Part shown: in pieces, positions 8,893 through 17,588 of the stretch
How positions within the stretch are numbered: position 1 is the first letter of the stretch
How the letters are laid out: every line of letters begins with the position of its first letter
The notes under the pieces: model-generated
Database searches by the model: none
Seen by the model: the letters and a program-made list of their open reading frames with translations, nothing else
Told to the model about the DNA's origin: nothing
Source of the DNA: Arthrobacter ulcerisalmonis
Lineage (GTDB): Bacteria > Actinomycetota > Actinomycetes > Actinomycetales > Micrococcaceae
Assembly (NCBI RefSeq): GCF_900609065.1
Contig: NZ_UXAU01000014.1
Coordinates: 1 to 64,000, forward strand
Reading direction: 5' to 3'
Length of the DNA stretch: 64,000 bases
Position numbers and translations under genes: made by a program

Positions 8893-10266
8893 CTAGTGAT
8901 CGGCCTTGTGGGCTGCGTCTGCGGAGGCGGCGTCGGCAGCGGCGCGGCGTTCCCGGATTTCAGCCAGGATCTCTGCGTGCTTGGCGTCGGTGAGCTTGTA
9001 CTTGGACATCACGATAACGGCCAGGAGTACCATCACGGCAGGGAGGGCACCGGCGGCAACCTGGATACCCAGGACCGCCTCCGGGGTCTGGGTGACGCCG
9101 GACTTGTAGCCACCCAGGGCGAGGGCGTAGGCGGCCAAGGCGCCGCCCACTGCCTGGCCGGTTTTACGGGTGAAGGAGAACAGTGCGTAGGTGATGCCTT
9201 CTGTGCGGATGCCCGTCTTCCATTCGCCGTATTCCACCGTGTCGGCTTCAAGGGCCCAAACCACAATGTTGACCGCGAGGACGCCCACCAGGGAGACCAG
9301 GAGGCCGCCAAAGCCGAGCCACCAGAGGCTGGCCGGGGTGAAGAAGATGATGGCGCCGCCCAGGACGCTGACCAGGGAAGCGTAAACGTAGACCTGCTTC
9401 TTGCCGATGGTGCGGACCAGCTTGGGCATGATGCCGGCCATGACGAAGGTGAGGACCAGCTGGATAATCGACAGGACGGGGTAGAGGTCCAGGCGACCCA
9501 GCACGTCACGCAGGTAGTAAAGCTGAACGGAGCTCAGGGCCAGGTAGCCGGTGAGGAAGAAGAAGGAGCTCAAGCACAACATCATCAGCGGCTTGTTGCC
9601 CTTGAGGGTTTCGAAGCTCTGCTTCATGGTGACGTTGGGGACGGCGCGGAAGACGCGTTCCTTGGCGGTCAGGACCGTGAAGAAGTAAAGGGCCGCGCCG
9701 ATGACCACGAAGATCAGGGTCACGAAGGTGAAGGTGCCCTGCAGGTCGGCGCCGGGCTTGATCAGCGGGGCCACGAAGATGCCGAGTGCGGAGCCAACCA
9801 GCAGGCCGCCCACCAGCCGGGCCGAGCCGAGCTTGGCGCGTTCGCTGGGGTCCTGGGTCATGGCGCCGGCCAGTGAGCCGTACGGGATGTTGACCAGGCT
9901 GTAGGCGAGGCCAAGGGCTGCGTAGGTGACGTAGGCGTAGAGCAGGGTGCCGGATTCGCCGAGCTGCGGGACCGAGAAGGTGGCCATGCTGAGCAGGAGC
10001 AGAGGGATCGACCCGAACATGATGAAGGGCCGGAACTTGCCGAAGCGCTTGCTGTAGGCCCGGTCAACCATGCGGCCGGCAAAGACGTCTGCGAAGGCGT
10101 CGAAGATACGGACCACCAGGAGCAGGGTGCCAGCGGCAGCTGCGGAGATGCCGGCAACGTCCGTGTAGTACACCAGCAGGAACATGGTGGCGGTGGTGAA
10201 TGCGAGGTTATTGGCAGCATCGCCGGCGCCATAGCCGACGATACTTAGCTTGCTCAGCTTTTTCAT
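8893..10266 (-). CDS. GPH-family sugar/hexuronide:cation symporter
   Basis: A 457-residue membrane protein of the glycoside-pentoside-hexuronide (GPH) branch of the major facilitator superfamily, with about 12 hydrophobic segments. The N-terminus [16 protein letters not shown] is the conserved GPH helix 1 with the cation-site aspartate. [14 protein letters not shown] matches helix 2 and the following loop, which in family members reads DxxxDxxxG. Encoded upstream of manD and near uxaC and uxuB, it is the likely importer of glucuronate or a glucuronide (UidB/GusB-like). The last 30 residues are charged and cytoplasmic. Expression is probably under the operator at 10351-10382. Confidence 0.88.
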   Translation of the reverse strand: MKKLSKLSIVGYGAGDAANNLAFTTATMFLLVYYTDVAGISAAAAGTLLLVVRIFDAFADVFAGRMVDRAYSKRFGKFRPFIMFGSIPLLLLSMATFSVPQLGESGTLLYAYVTYAALGLAYSLVNIPYGSLAGAMTQDPSERAKLGSARLVGGLLVGSALGIFVAPLIKPGADLQGTFTFVTLIFVVIGAALYFFTVLTAKERVFRAVPNVTMKQSFETLKGNKPLMMLCLSSFFFLTGYLALSSVQLYYLRDVLGRLDLYPVLSIIQLVLTFVMAGIMPKLVRTIGKKQVYVYASLVSVLGGAIIFFTPASLWWLGFGGLLVSLVGVLAVNIVVWALEADTVEYGEWKTGIRTEGITYALFSFTRKTGQAVGGALAAYALALGGYKSGVTQTPEAVLGIQVAAGALPAVMVLLAVIVMSKYKLTDAKHAEILAEIRERRAAADAASADAAHKADH

Positions 10267-10335
10267 GCTTGGGCTCCTTTACCCTGCCGCCCGGAGGCGG
10301 TGTGACCGTGAATGGTAGCGATGCGTTCTGATGTA

Positions 10336-10382
10336 AGCGTAATCACTTGGCAACGTTTTGGCAAGCGGTTGCCAAAACGTTG
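10336..10382 (-). promoter_or_regulatory. Promoter with LacI-type operator, symporter-manD-gntK/GH3 operon
   Basis: CAACGTTTTGGCAA (10351-10364) and TTGCCAAAACGTTG (10369-10382) are perfect 14-bp arms around GCGG. The core TTGGCAAGCGGTTGCCAA is a variant of the operator found at three other places in the window. On the minus strand -35 TTGCCA (10364-10359) and -10 TACGCT (10441 - 100 = 10341 to 10336) are 17 bp apart, so bound repressor would cover the -35 box. Confidence 0.75.
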
Positions 10383-10404
10383 TCGAATTTTGCCGAAATC
10401 GCCA

Positions 10405-10438
10405 ATGCCCGGCACTCCCCTGCGGGAGTACCGGGCAT
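10405..10438 (-). terminator. Hairpin terminator downstream of uxuB
   Basis: ATGCCCGGCACTCCC (10405-10419) pairs with GGGAGTACCGGGCAT (10424-10438) over 15 positions with one mismatch and a 4-nt loop. It separates the uxaC-uxuB unit from the next promoter. The T-run is poor on both strands. Confidence 0.6.
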
Positions 10439-10466
10439 CGTTCACGGTCGAACTGGGCGCAGGAAC

Positions 10467-11867
10467 CTAGGCAACTGCGGTCGTTCCGCGCAGGCTTGAC
10501 ATCAAGTCCACGACCGCGTCATCCGCAGCCAGTCCCGCGTCGACCAGTGCCAGCAGCGCACGAACTCGGCCGGACTCATCGTCTGCGTTGACCGCGGCAA
10601 CCTCGGCGGACAGCGGATCCTGCAGCGGCGGCAGGGCCACGGTGCAGTCCATCCAGCTGGCGATCATCAGGGCCGCCGCAGCACCTGAGCGGCCAGCGGC
10701 ACGCTCGGCACGCAGCACCGGGACGGCGCGCATGCGCAGCTTGGTGGTGCCATCCATGGCGATCTGGGCCAGGTGGTGGGCGATCCGGGCGTTACTGAAA
10801 CGCGCCAGCAGCGCCTCTCGGTAAGCGGGGATCTGCAGGCCCTCGGCCGGCAGATTGGCTTCCGCCTCGTCCCAGAACGCCGTGATGGCATCCCGGCAGA
10901 ACGGATCAGCAAGTGCTTCGGCAACGGTGGCGTGGCCGCGCAGCTGGCCGGCATAGGCCAGCAGCGAGTGCGCACCGTTCAGGAGCCACAGCTTCCGGTT
11001 CTCGTACGGCTCGATCTCCTCGACGAACAGGGCGCCGCCGTCCTCCCAGCGCGGGCGACCCGCAGGGAAGTCACCGCTGAGCACCCAGCTGGCGAACGGT
11101 TCCGCCACCACGGGCGAGCTGTCCGCGTACCCGCAGGCGGCGGCAACGGCTGCCACATCCTCAGGGGTGGTCCGGGGTGTGATGCGGTCCACGGAGGTGC
11201 TCACAAAGCTGGTGTTGGCGCTGACCCATTCGGCCAGGCTCGGATCCCAGGCGTTGGCCATCCCCACCACGGACTGGCGGGCCACCTCGCCGTTGTTCGA
11301 GAGGTTATCGCAGCAGACCACAGCCAGCGGACCGGCGTCGGCCGTTCTGCGGGCGGCAAGGCCCAGGACCAGGCGACCCAACGGCGTCACGGGATCCCCA
11401 GCGCCGCCCAGCGCGGCCAGGTCGGCCACCACCTCGGGGGCGGCGCTGTTGAAACTGCCATCCGGGTTGGCCAGATAGGCCGCTTCGGTGATGGTCAGGG
11501 TGACGACGGCGGTCTGGGACACTGCCAGCAGGCCGGCCAGGCGCGCAACGTCTGCGCCGTCCACGGCTTCGACAATGCTGCCCACGACGGAGAAGGTGTC
11601 ACCGGCATCGGCGCGCTCCACCACGGTGAAGAGGCCGTCCTGCGCGGCGAGCGTCAGGGCTGCGTCGGGCCGGCGGCCGGTGAACGAGGCAATCCCCCAG
11701 TTCCCGGCGTCGGACGCCTGTTCGGTGTACCAGGCCTGGTGCGAGCGATGGAACGCGCCCAGCCCCAGGTGGACCATCCGCACGGGGGCGGCGGGAAGGG
11801 ATCGGAGCGTCCGGTTCAGGCGGGGCAGGTCGGCCATGGTGTCTTCGGTGATCAGGTCGGCGCTCAC
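10467..11867 (-). CDS. uxuB: Fructuronate reductase / mannitol dehydrogenase family oxidoreductase
   Basis: A polyol-specific long-chain dehydrogenase of 466 residues that would reduce D-fructuronate to D-mannonate with NADH. The dinucleotide motif LGLGAFHRSHQ is at residues 34-44. The catalytic signature K292-x4-N297-x2-H300 lies in KLWLLNGAH. The family also contains mannitol, arabinitol and tagaturonate dehydrogenases; the position directly after uxaC and in the same regulon as manD makes fructuronate reductase the best assignment. The GTG start overlaps the uxaC stop (GTGA); an in-frame ATG ten codons later is possible. Confidence 0.85.
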   Translation of the reverse strand: MSADLITEDTMADLPRLNRTLRSLPAAPVRMVHLGLGAFHRSHQAWYTEQASDAGNWGIASFTGRRPDAALTLAAQDGLFTVVERADAGDTFSVVGSIVEAVDGADVARLAGLLAVSQTAVVTLTITEAAYLANPDGSFNSAAPEVVADLAALGGAGDPVTPLGRLVLGLAARRTADAGPLAVVCCDNLSNNGEVARQSVVGMANAWDPSLAEWVSANTSFVSTSVDRITPRTTPEDVAAVAAACGYADSSPVVAEPFASWVLSGDFPAGRPRWEDGGALFVEEIEPYENRKLWLLNGAHSLLAYAGQLRGHATVAEALADPFCRDAITAFWDEAEANLPAEGLQIPAYREALLARFSNARIAHHLAQIAMDGTTKLRMRAVPVLRAERAAGRSGAAAALMIASWMDCTVALPPLQDPLSAEVAAVNADDESGRVRALLALVDAGLAADDAVVDLMSSLRGTTAVA

Positions 11868-13285
11868 AGCTTGAACACCCGTCGTGGCGAGCCGTCAACC
11901 AGGTCCACGATGATCTCGTGGGCGCGATCTTCGCTGACGCGATGCTCAGCCACCAGGCGGGCCAGGAAGGAGGCCTCGATCCGGCGGGACGCGTCGTGCC
12001 GGGCCGGGATGGAGCAGAAGGCGCGGGTGTCGTCGATGAAGCCGGAGTTGCGGGAGAACCCGGCGGTTTCGGTGACGGCCGAACGGAAGCGCAGCATAGC
12101 GTCGGGGGCATCCAGGAACCACCACGGCGCGCCGAGGTAGACGGAAGGGTAGAAGCCGGCCAGCGGAGCCAGTTCCCGTGAGTAGACGGTCTCATCCATG
12201 GTGAACAGCACCAGGTGGAAGTCCTTGGCCGTGCCGAAATCCTGCAGCAGCGGCCGGATGTTCTCGGTGTAGTCAATAGCGAACGGGATGTCGTGTCCGC
12301 TGTCGGCGCCGAAGGTGTTGAACGTGGGCTCGTGGTGGTTGCGGAACGATCCGGGGTGGATGGTCATGACCAAGCCGTCGGCCACGGACATCCGGGCCAT
12401 CTGGTACATCATGTGCGCTTCGAAGTTTTCGCGGTCCTGGGCTGAGGCTTGCCCTGACCGGGCGCGGTCGAACATCCTGGCTGCATCGGCGTCGTCCAGC
12501 TTCAGGGTCCGGGGCGTGCGGACGCCGTGGTCAGCTGAGACTGCACCGTGTTCCACGAAGTACTGGCGGCGGTTCTCGAGGGCCGTGATGTACGCGGCGT
12601 AGCCGCTGCCGCCATCGCCAGCTGCGGCAATCAGGCGGTCCACGTTGGCGGACCAGGTGGGGTGCGCGATGTTGAGGTACTGGTCCGGGCGGAACGTGGG
12701 CAGCACGCGGCCGGCAAAGCTGGCATCCTCGGCAATTGCCTTGTGGCTGGCCAAGTCATCGAGTGGATCGTCAGTGGTGGCCAAGACTTCGATGTTGAAG
12801 TCGGTGAAGAGCTGGCGCGGGCGGAAGCCGGGCTCCTCGAGCTTGGCACTGATGGCGTTGTAGCTGGCGTCAGGGTCGGTAGCGGACGGTTCCTCCTGCA
12901 GGCCAAAGACGCTCTGGAACTGGTTGCGGAGCCAGTAGCCGGAGGCGGTGCCCTCCAGCAGGGGCCAGGCCTTGCAGAATTCGCGCCAGACAACGCGGGA
13001 ATCGGGGGTGGCGTTGTCACCCTGCGCTCCGGCCTGCGGGCGTAGCAGTGATTGGTCAACGCCGGAAGCGTGGATGAGTCGGGTGACGTAGTGGTCCGGG
13101 CTGACCAGCAGCGCTGCCGGGTCCGGGAAGGGAGTGTTCTGCTCGATGACAGCGGCGTCAACGTGGCCATGCGGGGAGATGATGGGCAGGTCCTCAACGC
13201 GCTTCAGGAGGTCGCGGGCAATGCTGCGAGTTCCGGGATCAGCGGGCAGGAGCCGGTCTGGGTTGGGGACTATCGACTGTGACAT
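11864..13285 (-). CDS. uxaC: Glucuronate isomerase
   Basis: Converts D-glucuronate to D-fructuronate, and galacturonate to tagaturonate, the first step of hexuronate breakdown. The 473 residues fit the UxaC family, a metal-dependent amidohydrolase-fold enzyme. The N-terminal metal motif is PHGH (residues 38-41), followed by the typical SPDHYVTRLIHASGV region. The C-terminal half contains the WWFLDAPDAM segment also seen in family members. The ATG at 13285 lies 30 nt downstream of an operator-covered TTGACA promoter. It is coupled to uxuB by a 4-bp overlap. A LacI regulator is encoded immediately upstream. Confidence 0.93.
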   Translation of the reverse strand: MSQSIVPNPDRLLPADPGTRSIARDLLKRVEDLPIISPHGHVDAAVIEQNTPFPDPAALLVSPDHYVTRLIHASGVDQSLLRPQAGAQGDNATPDSRVVWREFCKAWPLLEGTASGYWLRNQFQSVFGLQEEPSATDPDASYNAISAKLEEPGFRPRQLFTDFNIEVLATTDDPLDDLASHKAIAEDASFAGRVLPTFRPDQYLNIAHPTWSANVDRLIAAAGDGGSGYAAYITALENRRQYFVEHGAVSADHGVRTPRTLKLDDADAARMFDRARSGQASAQDRENFEAHMMYQMARMSVADGLVMTIHPGSFRNHHEPTFNTFGADSGHDIPFAIDYTENIRPLLQDFGTAKDFHLVLFTMDETVYSRELAPLAGFYPSVYLGAPWWFLDAPDAMLRFRSAVTETAGFSRNSGFIDDTRAFCSIPARHDASRRIEASFLARLVAEHRVSEDRAHEIIVDLVDGSPRRVFKL

Positions 13286-13291
13286 ATCTCA

Positions 13292-13332
13292 ATAATCGGG
13301 CTTTCCCTCTAATTTTGTCAACCGGTTGCCAA
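13292..13332 (-). promoter_or_regulatory. uxaC-uxuB promoter with LacI-type operator
   Basis: The operator TTGTCAACCGGTTGCCAA (13315-13332) is a near-perfect 18-bp palindrome. On the minus strand it contains -35 TTGACA (13321-13316), with -10 GATTAT (13297-13292) 18 bp downstream and the uxaC ATG shortly after. A second half-like GTTGCCA lies at 13335-13341. Confidence 0.75.
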
Positions 13333-13393
13333 AAGTTGCCAGAAAGTTTCCACGGCGATTCCGGTGGCGGCTCAAAGCCCCCGCGGTTAGGCC

Positions 13394-14446
13394 CTAGCTC
13401 AGGAGCCGACCGCTCGAACCTCGGAGCACCAGCTCGGTCTCCACGCGGACTGTTCCCTCGTCTTCGCCGCCAGCGAGCACGTCCAGAAGCCGTGTGGCGG
13501 CCGCTGAGCCGCACTCCCCCAGCGGCGAACGCACAGTGGTGAGCGGTGGGGTGGTGAAGTCGGCGCCGAAAATGTCATCGAAGCCCACAATGCTGATCTG
13601 GTCCGGAACCACCATCCCGCCTGCTTGCAGTTCGCGCATCAGGCCGATGGCCAGAAGGTCGTTGTAGGTGAGCACAGCCGTGACGCCGCTGGCCAGGACA
13701 TCGCGCGCTACCTGCCGGCCGCCGTCGACCGTTGGCTTGGCAGACTCCAGCCGCAGCGCCGAGACGTGCGACCACTCGCAGGCCGCCTGGACACCTTCCC
13801 AGCGGCGGCCGGACATCCATGACTGCACCGGCCCGCCCACGTAGGCGATCTTCTTGTGCCCGTTGGCTGCCAGGCTGCGCACGGCTTCGCTGATGCCCTT
13901 GTGGACATCGGGAATGACGCAGGGAACCCCGGTGACCTCGCGGTTGATGACCACCACGGGTTTCTCTGCGGCGAGCGCGCGGATGTCGTCGTCGTCCATC
14001 CGGGGGCTGGCGAGGATCAGGCCGTCAACGGTGGCCATCATGCGGTGGCCTGCCGTGAGTTCAGTGGAACCGGATTCGGCGGATTCGGCAAGCACCAAGG
14101 TGTAATCGCGCAGTGTGCCGGTGGTCTGGGCGCCGCGAATGATGTCGAAGAAGGTGGGGTTGGTGAAGTCGGCAACAATGAGGCCGATGGTGTTGGTGCG
14201 GCCGGTGGGGAGGGCCCGGGCAAACGGATTCACCTGGTAACGCAGCTCCGCGGCGGCATCTTCGATGAGTTTTTGGGTCTTCGCACTGACGCGGCCGGGC
14301 TTGCTCAGGGCGCGGGACACGGTGGAGGGATTAACGCCGGCCATCTTGGCGATGTCGTAAATCGTGGCGCTGGACTTGCCGTCCCGCACCTGCTTTTTGG
14401 CAGCGTTGATCGGTACGACAGGGTCCTTGGTGTTGGCGTCACTCAC
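13394..14446 (-). CDS. LacI family transcriptional regulator (hexuronate regulon candidate)
   Basis: A 350-residue LacI/GalR repressor. The helix-turn-helix lies at about residues 27-48 (TIYDIAKMAGVNPSTVSRAL), the hinge follows, and then comes a periplasmic-binding-protein-like effector domain ending with the FDDIFGAD and TTVRSP motifs of the family. The 5' extension of about 25 charged residues is unusual but not unique. Start is GTG with AGGA 8 nt upstream. The gene is directly upstream of uxaC on the same strand, with the operator at 13315 between them. Its recognition helix is nearly the same as that of the second LacI protein (24218-25285), so both may read the same palindrome. The effector is probably a uronate or an intermediate such as fructuronate. 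Confidence 0.88.
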   Translation of the reverse strand: MSDANTKDPVVPINAAKKQVRDGKSSATIYDIAKMAGVNPSTVSRALSKPGRVSAKTQKLIEDAAAELRYQVNPFARALPTGRTNTIGLIVADFTNPTFFDIIRGAQTTGTLRDYTLVLAESAESGSTELTAGHRMMATVDGLILASPRMDDDDIRALAAEKPVVVINREVTGVPCVIPDVHKGISEAVRSLAANGHKKIAYVGGPVQSWMSGRRWEGVQAACEWSHVSALRLESAKPTVDGGRQVARDVLASGVTAVLTYNDLLAIGLMRELQAGGMVVPDQISIVGFDDIFGADFTTPPLTTVRSPLGECGSAAATRLLDVLAGGEDEGTVRVETELVLRGSSGRLLS

Positions 14447-14471
14447 TGGTTCATCCTAACGAGCGGATAAC

Positions 14472-14535
14472 CCAACTAGCTCGCAATAGTTGTCGTTTTG
14501 ACGGGTCAGAACGACAACTACTGCTAGCCAGTTGG
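14472..14535 (-). terminator. Large two-part hairpin after the 14546-15712 gene
   Basis: The inner arms 14483-14497 and 14510-14524 pair over 15 positions with one mismatch; AGTTGTCGTT and AACGACAACT are perfect. Outer CCAACT (14472-14477) pairs with AGTTGG (14530-14535). It lies between the end of the importer/oxidoreductase operon and the start of the LacI gene, so it is either the operon terminator or a lacI operator. Confidence 0.6.
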
Positions 14536-14545
14536 GCGGAAGGGG

Positions 14546-15712
14546 TCAGGAACGCTGTTCGAAGGTACCTTCGGTGGCGATCCGCTTGTTCAGTTCGGCG
14601 AGGAACAGGTCCTCGTCGAAGTCCAGGCCAACTTCAGTGCCTGTCCAGCTGGACAGGTGGATGGCGTTGGCTAGGCGGACGCCCTTTATGCCGTCCGAAC
14701 CCGGAGCCAGCAGCGGGGTGCCGTCCAGAATGTTGGCGGCAAAGTTCTCCAGGACGCCGGAGTGCTGCGCGCCCCACGCCGACTCGAATTCGATGACTTC
14801 GGTGGTGTAGAGCTCGGCCGGGTTCAGCTGGCCCGTGAAGAGCTTCATGACGTCCTCCATGCCCATGCCGTCGCTGAGCTCGCGCTCCGGCTTGACCAGG
14901 CGGGTCACGGTGGCGGTCTTCGAGTTCTCGACGACGATCTTGCCCTGGTCGCCCAGGATCTCGAACCGGTCGGTGCCCACGATGTCGTGGGTGGCGGTCA
15001 CGAAGACGCCGGTGACGCCATTGCCGTAATCGGCCACGGCGGTGACTTCGTCTTCTACCGCAATGTCGCGGCGGAAACCGTAGGACACCTTGGAGTAGAC
15101 GGACTGCGGCACGCCACAGATCCACTGCCACAGGTCCAGCTGGTGCGGTGCCTGGTTGACCAGGACGCCGCCGCCCTCGCCACCCCAGGTGGCACGCCAA
15201 GCGCTGGAGTTGTAGTAACCCTGCGGGCGCCACCAGTTGGTGATGATCCAATTGCTGCGACGGATCGCGCCGATCTCGCCGTTGTCGACGATTTCCTTCA
15301 GCTTGATGTACAGCGGGTTGTTGCGCTGGTTGAACATGATGCCGAAGGACAGCTCCGGCTTGGAAGCGGCGAACTCGTTGAGTTCCTTGACCTGCTTGGT
15401 GTACACGCCGGCAGGCTTCTCCACCAGCGCGTGGATGTTGCGCTTGAGGGTTTCGATGCCCATTTCCGGGTGCAGGAAGTGCGGCACGCAGGTCACGACG
15501 GCGTCCACGTCACCGCTTTCGAGCAACGCGATGTAGTCGTCGTAGACGGGGACATCCGGGTAGGTGCTGGCCGCCAGTTCGCGCTTCTTGGGGTCAATGT
15601 CTGCAATGGCGCCGATGACCATGTTGGGCACCAGGCCGTCGGTGATGAACTTGGCGTACATGCCGCCCTGCTGGCCCAGGCCGATGATACCGAGGCGTAC
15701 TTTGTTGCTCAT
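14546..15712 (-). CDS. Gfo/Idh/MocA family oxidoreductase
   Basis: An NAD(P)-dependent sugar oxidoreductase of 388 residues. The N-terminal Rossmann motif is GIIGLGQQG, the conserved EKPAG is near residue 105, and the central segment AWRATWGG with NQAPHQLDLWQW carries the His-x3-Asp positions of the active site. The same W-R-x-T-W-x-G signature is present in the 22151-23161 gene and in the pseudogene at 25331, so the three belong to one subfamily. I begin at the ATG at 15712 (GGAG 10 nt upstream), since sequence further 5' belongs to another frame of the neighbour. Substrate unknown; neighbouring isomerases and importer indicate an imported sugar or glycoside. Confidence 0.87.
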   Translation of the reverse strand: MSNKVRLGIIGLGQQGGMYAKFITDGLVPNMVIGAIADIDPKKRELAASTYPDVPVYDDYIALLESGDVDAVVTCVPHFLHPEMGIETLKRNIHALVEKPAGVYTKQVKELNEFAASKPELSFGIMFNQRNNPLYIKLKEIVDNGEIGAIRRSNWIITNWWRPQGYYNSSAWRATWGGEGGGVLVNQAPHQLDLWQWICGVPQSVYSKVSYGFRRDIAVEDEVTAVADYGNGVTGVFVTATHDIVGTDRFEILGDQGKIVVENSKTATVTRLVKPERELSDGMGMEDVMKLFTGQLNPAELYTTEVIEFESAWGAQHSGVLENFAANILDGTPLLAPGSDGIKGVRLANAIHLSSWTGTEVGLDFDEDLFLAELNKRIATEGTFEQRS

Positions 15713-15743
15713 GAAAAATTGCTCCGTCGTTGATTGCTGCGAA

Positions 15744-16604
15744 TTAGAAAAGGTCTGAATGGCCCAGGGCCACCAAGTTGTCGTAGGAAGTCTGCAGGGC
15801 TTCCCAGACAGTGCGGCCGTAGAGTTCATCCTGCTCCACCAGCAGGTACTCGGCGCCGGCGGCCTGGGCCGCGGGAATGATGGACGCGAAATCGAGGTTG
15901 CCCTCGCCCACCTCGGCGAACTGGACAACGTTCCGGAATTCCTGCATGAAGCCCTTGAAGTCACCGGTCTCCAGCATGCCGAAGGAGGCTTCCGGCAGTT
16001 CGCCGATCCGGTAGTCCTTGAGGTGCACCATGGCGGTGCGGCCGGAGTACTTCTCCAGGGTCCGGACGGGATCGAGGCCACCGCGCTGGACCCAGTGCAC
16101 ATCGATTTCCATGCCCATAGCCGGGGAGTTCTCGGCGATGATGTCCAGCATGTACTTGCCATCGAACTTCGCGAACTCGATGTGGTGGTTGTGGTAGTAC
16201 AGGCTCAGGCCGTGTTCCTTGAGCCGTTCGGCGTACTCGTTGGTCTTCTTGGCGAACTCCACCACGGCGTCCAGGGACTTCATGGCCGAGAACGGCAGCA
16301 TGCCGATCCGCAGCAGCTTGGTATCCAGCTGCTTGGCGTCTGCCACGATCTTGTCGAAGTGGTCAACCAGCGAGTCACCTGGGAAACCCTTCGGCACCTC
16401 CATGGCCACGGAAAGTGCGGCGATGTCCATCCCGAGTTCAGTCTGGGACCGCTCCAGTTCGGCAACGTTTTCCGCCGTCATAGGGATCTGGGAGATTTCG
16501 ACGGCGTTGTAGCCGATCGCACTGACCTTCCGGAGCGTTTCGAACGCGCCGACCTCCCCGAAACTGTCCTTCAACATCATTGCCTGCACACCGATTGTGG
16601 CCAC
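15744..16604 (-). CDS. Sugar phosphate isomerase/epimerase family TIM barrel
   Basis: An AP-endonuclease-2-fold protein of 286 residues (IolE/IolI/xylose-isomerase-like). Likely metal ligands appear in YYHNHHIEF, GMEIDVHW, MVHLKDY and VGEGNLDF, plus the C-terminal LVEQDE. The family includes isomerases, epimerases, dehydratases and glycoside-cleaving lyases, so no reaction can be assigned. Start GTG at 16604 is chosen because AAAGGA precedes it by about 7 nt, in a leader nearly the same as that of manD; an ATG 8 codons upstream lacks a ribosome site. It follows the ABC transporter genes and precedes an oxidoreductase, suggesting paired oxidation and isomerisation of one substrate. Confidence 0.83.
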   Translation of the reverse strand: MATIGVQAMMLKDSFGEVGAFETLRKVSAIGYNAVEISQIPMTAENVAELERSQTELGMDIAALSVAMEVPKGFPGDSLVDHFDKIVADAKQLDTKLLRIGMLPFSAMKSLDAVVEFAKKTNEYAERLKEHGLSLYYHNHHIEFAKFDGKYMLDIIAENSPAMGMEIDVHWVQRGGLDPVRTLEKYSGRTAMVHLKDYRIGELPEASFGMLETGDFKGFMQEFRNVVQFAEVGEGNLDFASIIPAAQAAGAEYLLVEQDELYGRTVWEALQTSYDNLVALGHSDLF

Positions 16605-16682
16605 AGTGGTTTCCTTTCTGGTTGCCATCCCGGCAGGGGCTGGCTTTTTGGTTCGCTGGGTGAAGCGTCAGGTCGCAGTTCC

Positions 16683-17588
16683 TCAGGCGAGGACTGCGCC
16701 CTGCTCATGCTGTTGGCGCTGTTGCTCGAGGAGCCGGTGCCTGTCGGCGCGGCGTTTTTCCTGCCGGTCCGGGTCCGGAACCGGCGAGGCCAACAGCAGC
16801 CGCTGAGTGTAGGGGTGTTCCGGGGTGCGGGTGACAGTCTCTGCCGGTCCCTGCTCCACGATTTCGCCGTGGTACATCACTGCGACGCGGTGGCTGATGT
16901 GGCGGACCACGTCCAGGTCGTGGGAGACGAAGAGGTAGGAAACCCCGGTATCGCGCTGGATCTGCAGGAACAGGTCCAGGACGCGGGCCTGGGTGGAGAG
17001 GTCCAGGGCACTGACCGGTTCGTCGCAGACGATCAGTTTAGGCGAGAGGGCCAGGGCACGGGCGATTGCCACGCGTTGGCGTTGCCCGCCGCTGAACTCC
17101 CGGGGCAGGCGGTGGATGGCGTCGGAGGGCAACCCCACCTGGTCCAGCAGTTCGCGGACCCGCTTGGTGGCGGCACCGGACTCCATTCCCTGCACACCGA
17201 GGGGCTCGGCGAGGATATCGCCGATTTCCAGGGCAGGATTGAGGGAAGTGTACGGGTCCTGGAAGACCACCTGAAGGTCGCGGCTGAGCTCACGACGGTC
17301 CTTGCGGTTGGCGTGGCTGATGTCTTGGCCGTTGAACGTGATCTTGCCGCCGGTCACCGGGGCGAGGCCCAAGACCGCTCGGCCCAGCGTGGTCTTGCCC
17401 GAGCCGGACTCCCCCACCAGGCCAAGGGTTTCGCCTTGGCCAATGCTGATGTTGATGTCGGTCAGTGCACGGAACGGCTTGGCCCGGAAACCCTTGCCGG
17501 GGTACTCCACGATCAGGTCTTTGACCTGGAGCAGCTCCTTGTGGGCAACGCCGGCTGCGGCTCCCGATTCGGTGGTAGCGGCGGTCAT
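16683..17588 (-). CDS. Oligopeptide/dipeptide-type ABC transporter ATP-binding protein (DppF/OppF-like)
   Basis: A 301-residue ATPase subunit. Walker A is GESGSGKTT, the Q-loop is [11 protein letters not shown], the ABC signature is FSGGQRQR and Walker B is [12 protein letters not shown]. The C-terminal PYTQRLLLA segment is the oligopeptide-transporter extension. It pairs with the ATPase half of the preceding fusion protein, whose stop it overlaps by 4 bp. Although the family is named for peptides, such importers also carry oligosaccharides and glycosides, and here they sit among sugar enzymes. Confidence 0.9.
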   Translation of the reverse strand: MTAATTESGAAAGVAHKELLQVKDLIVEYPGKGFRAKPFRALTDINISIGQGETLGLVGESGSGKTTLGRAVLGLAPVTGGKITFNGQDISHANRKDRRELSRDLQVVFQDPYTSLNPALEIGDILAEPLGVQGMESGAATKRVRELLDQVGLPSDAIHRLPREFSGGQRQRVAIARALALSPKLIVCDEPVSALDLSTQARVLDLFLQIQRDTGVSYLFVSHDLDVVRHISHRVAVMYHGEIVEQGPAETVTRTPEHPYTQRLLLASPVPDPDRQEKRRADRHRLLEQQRQQHEQGAVLA

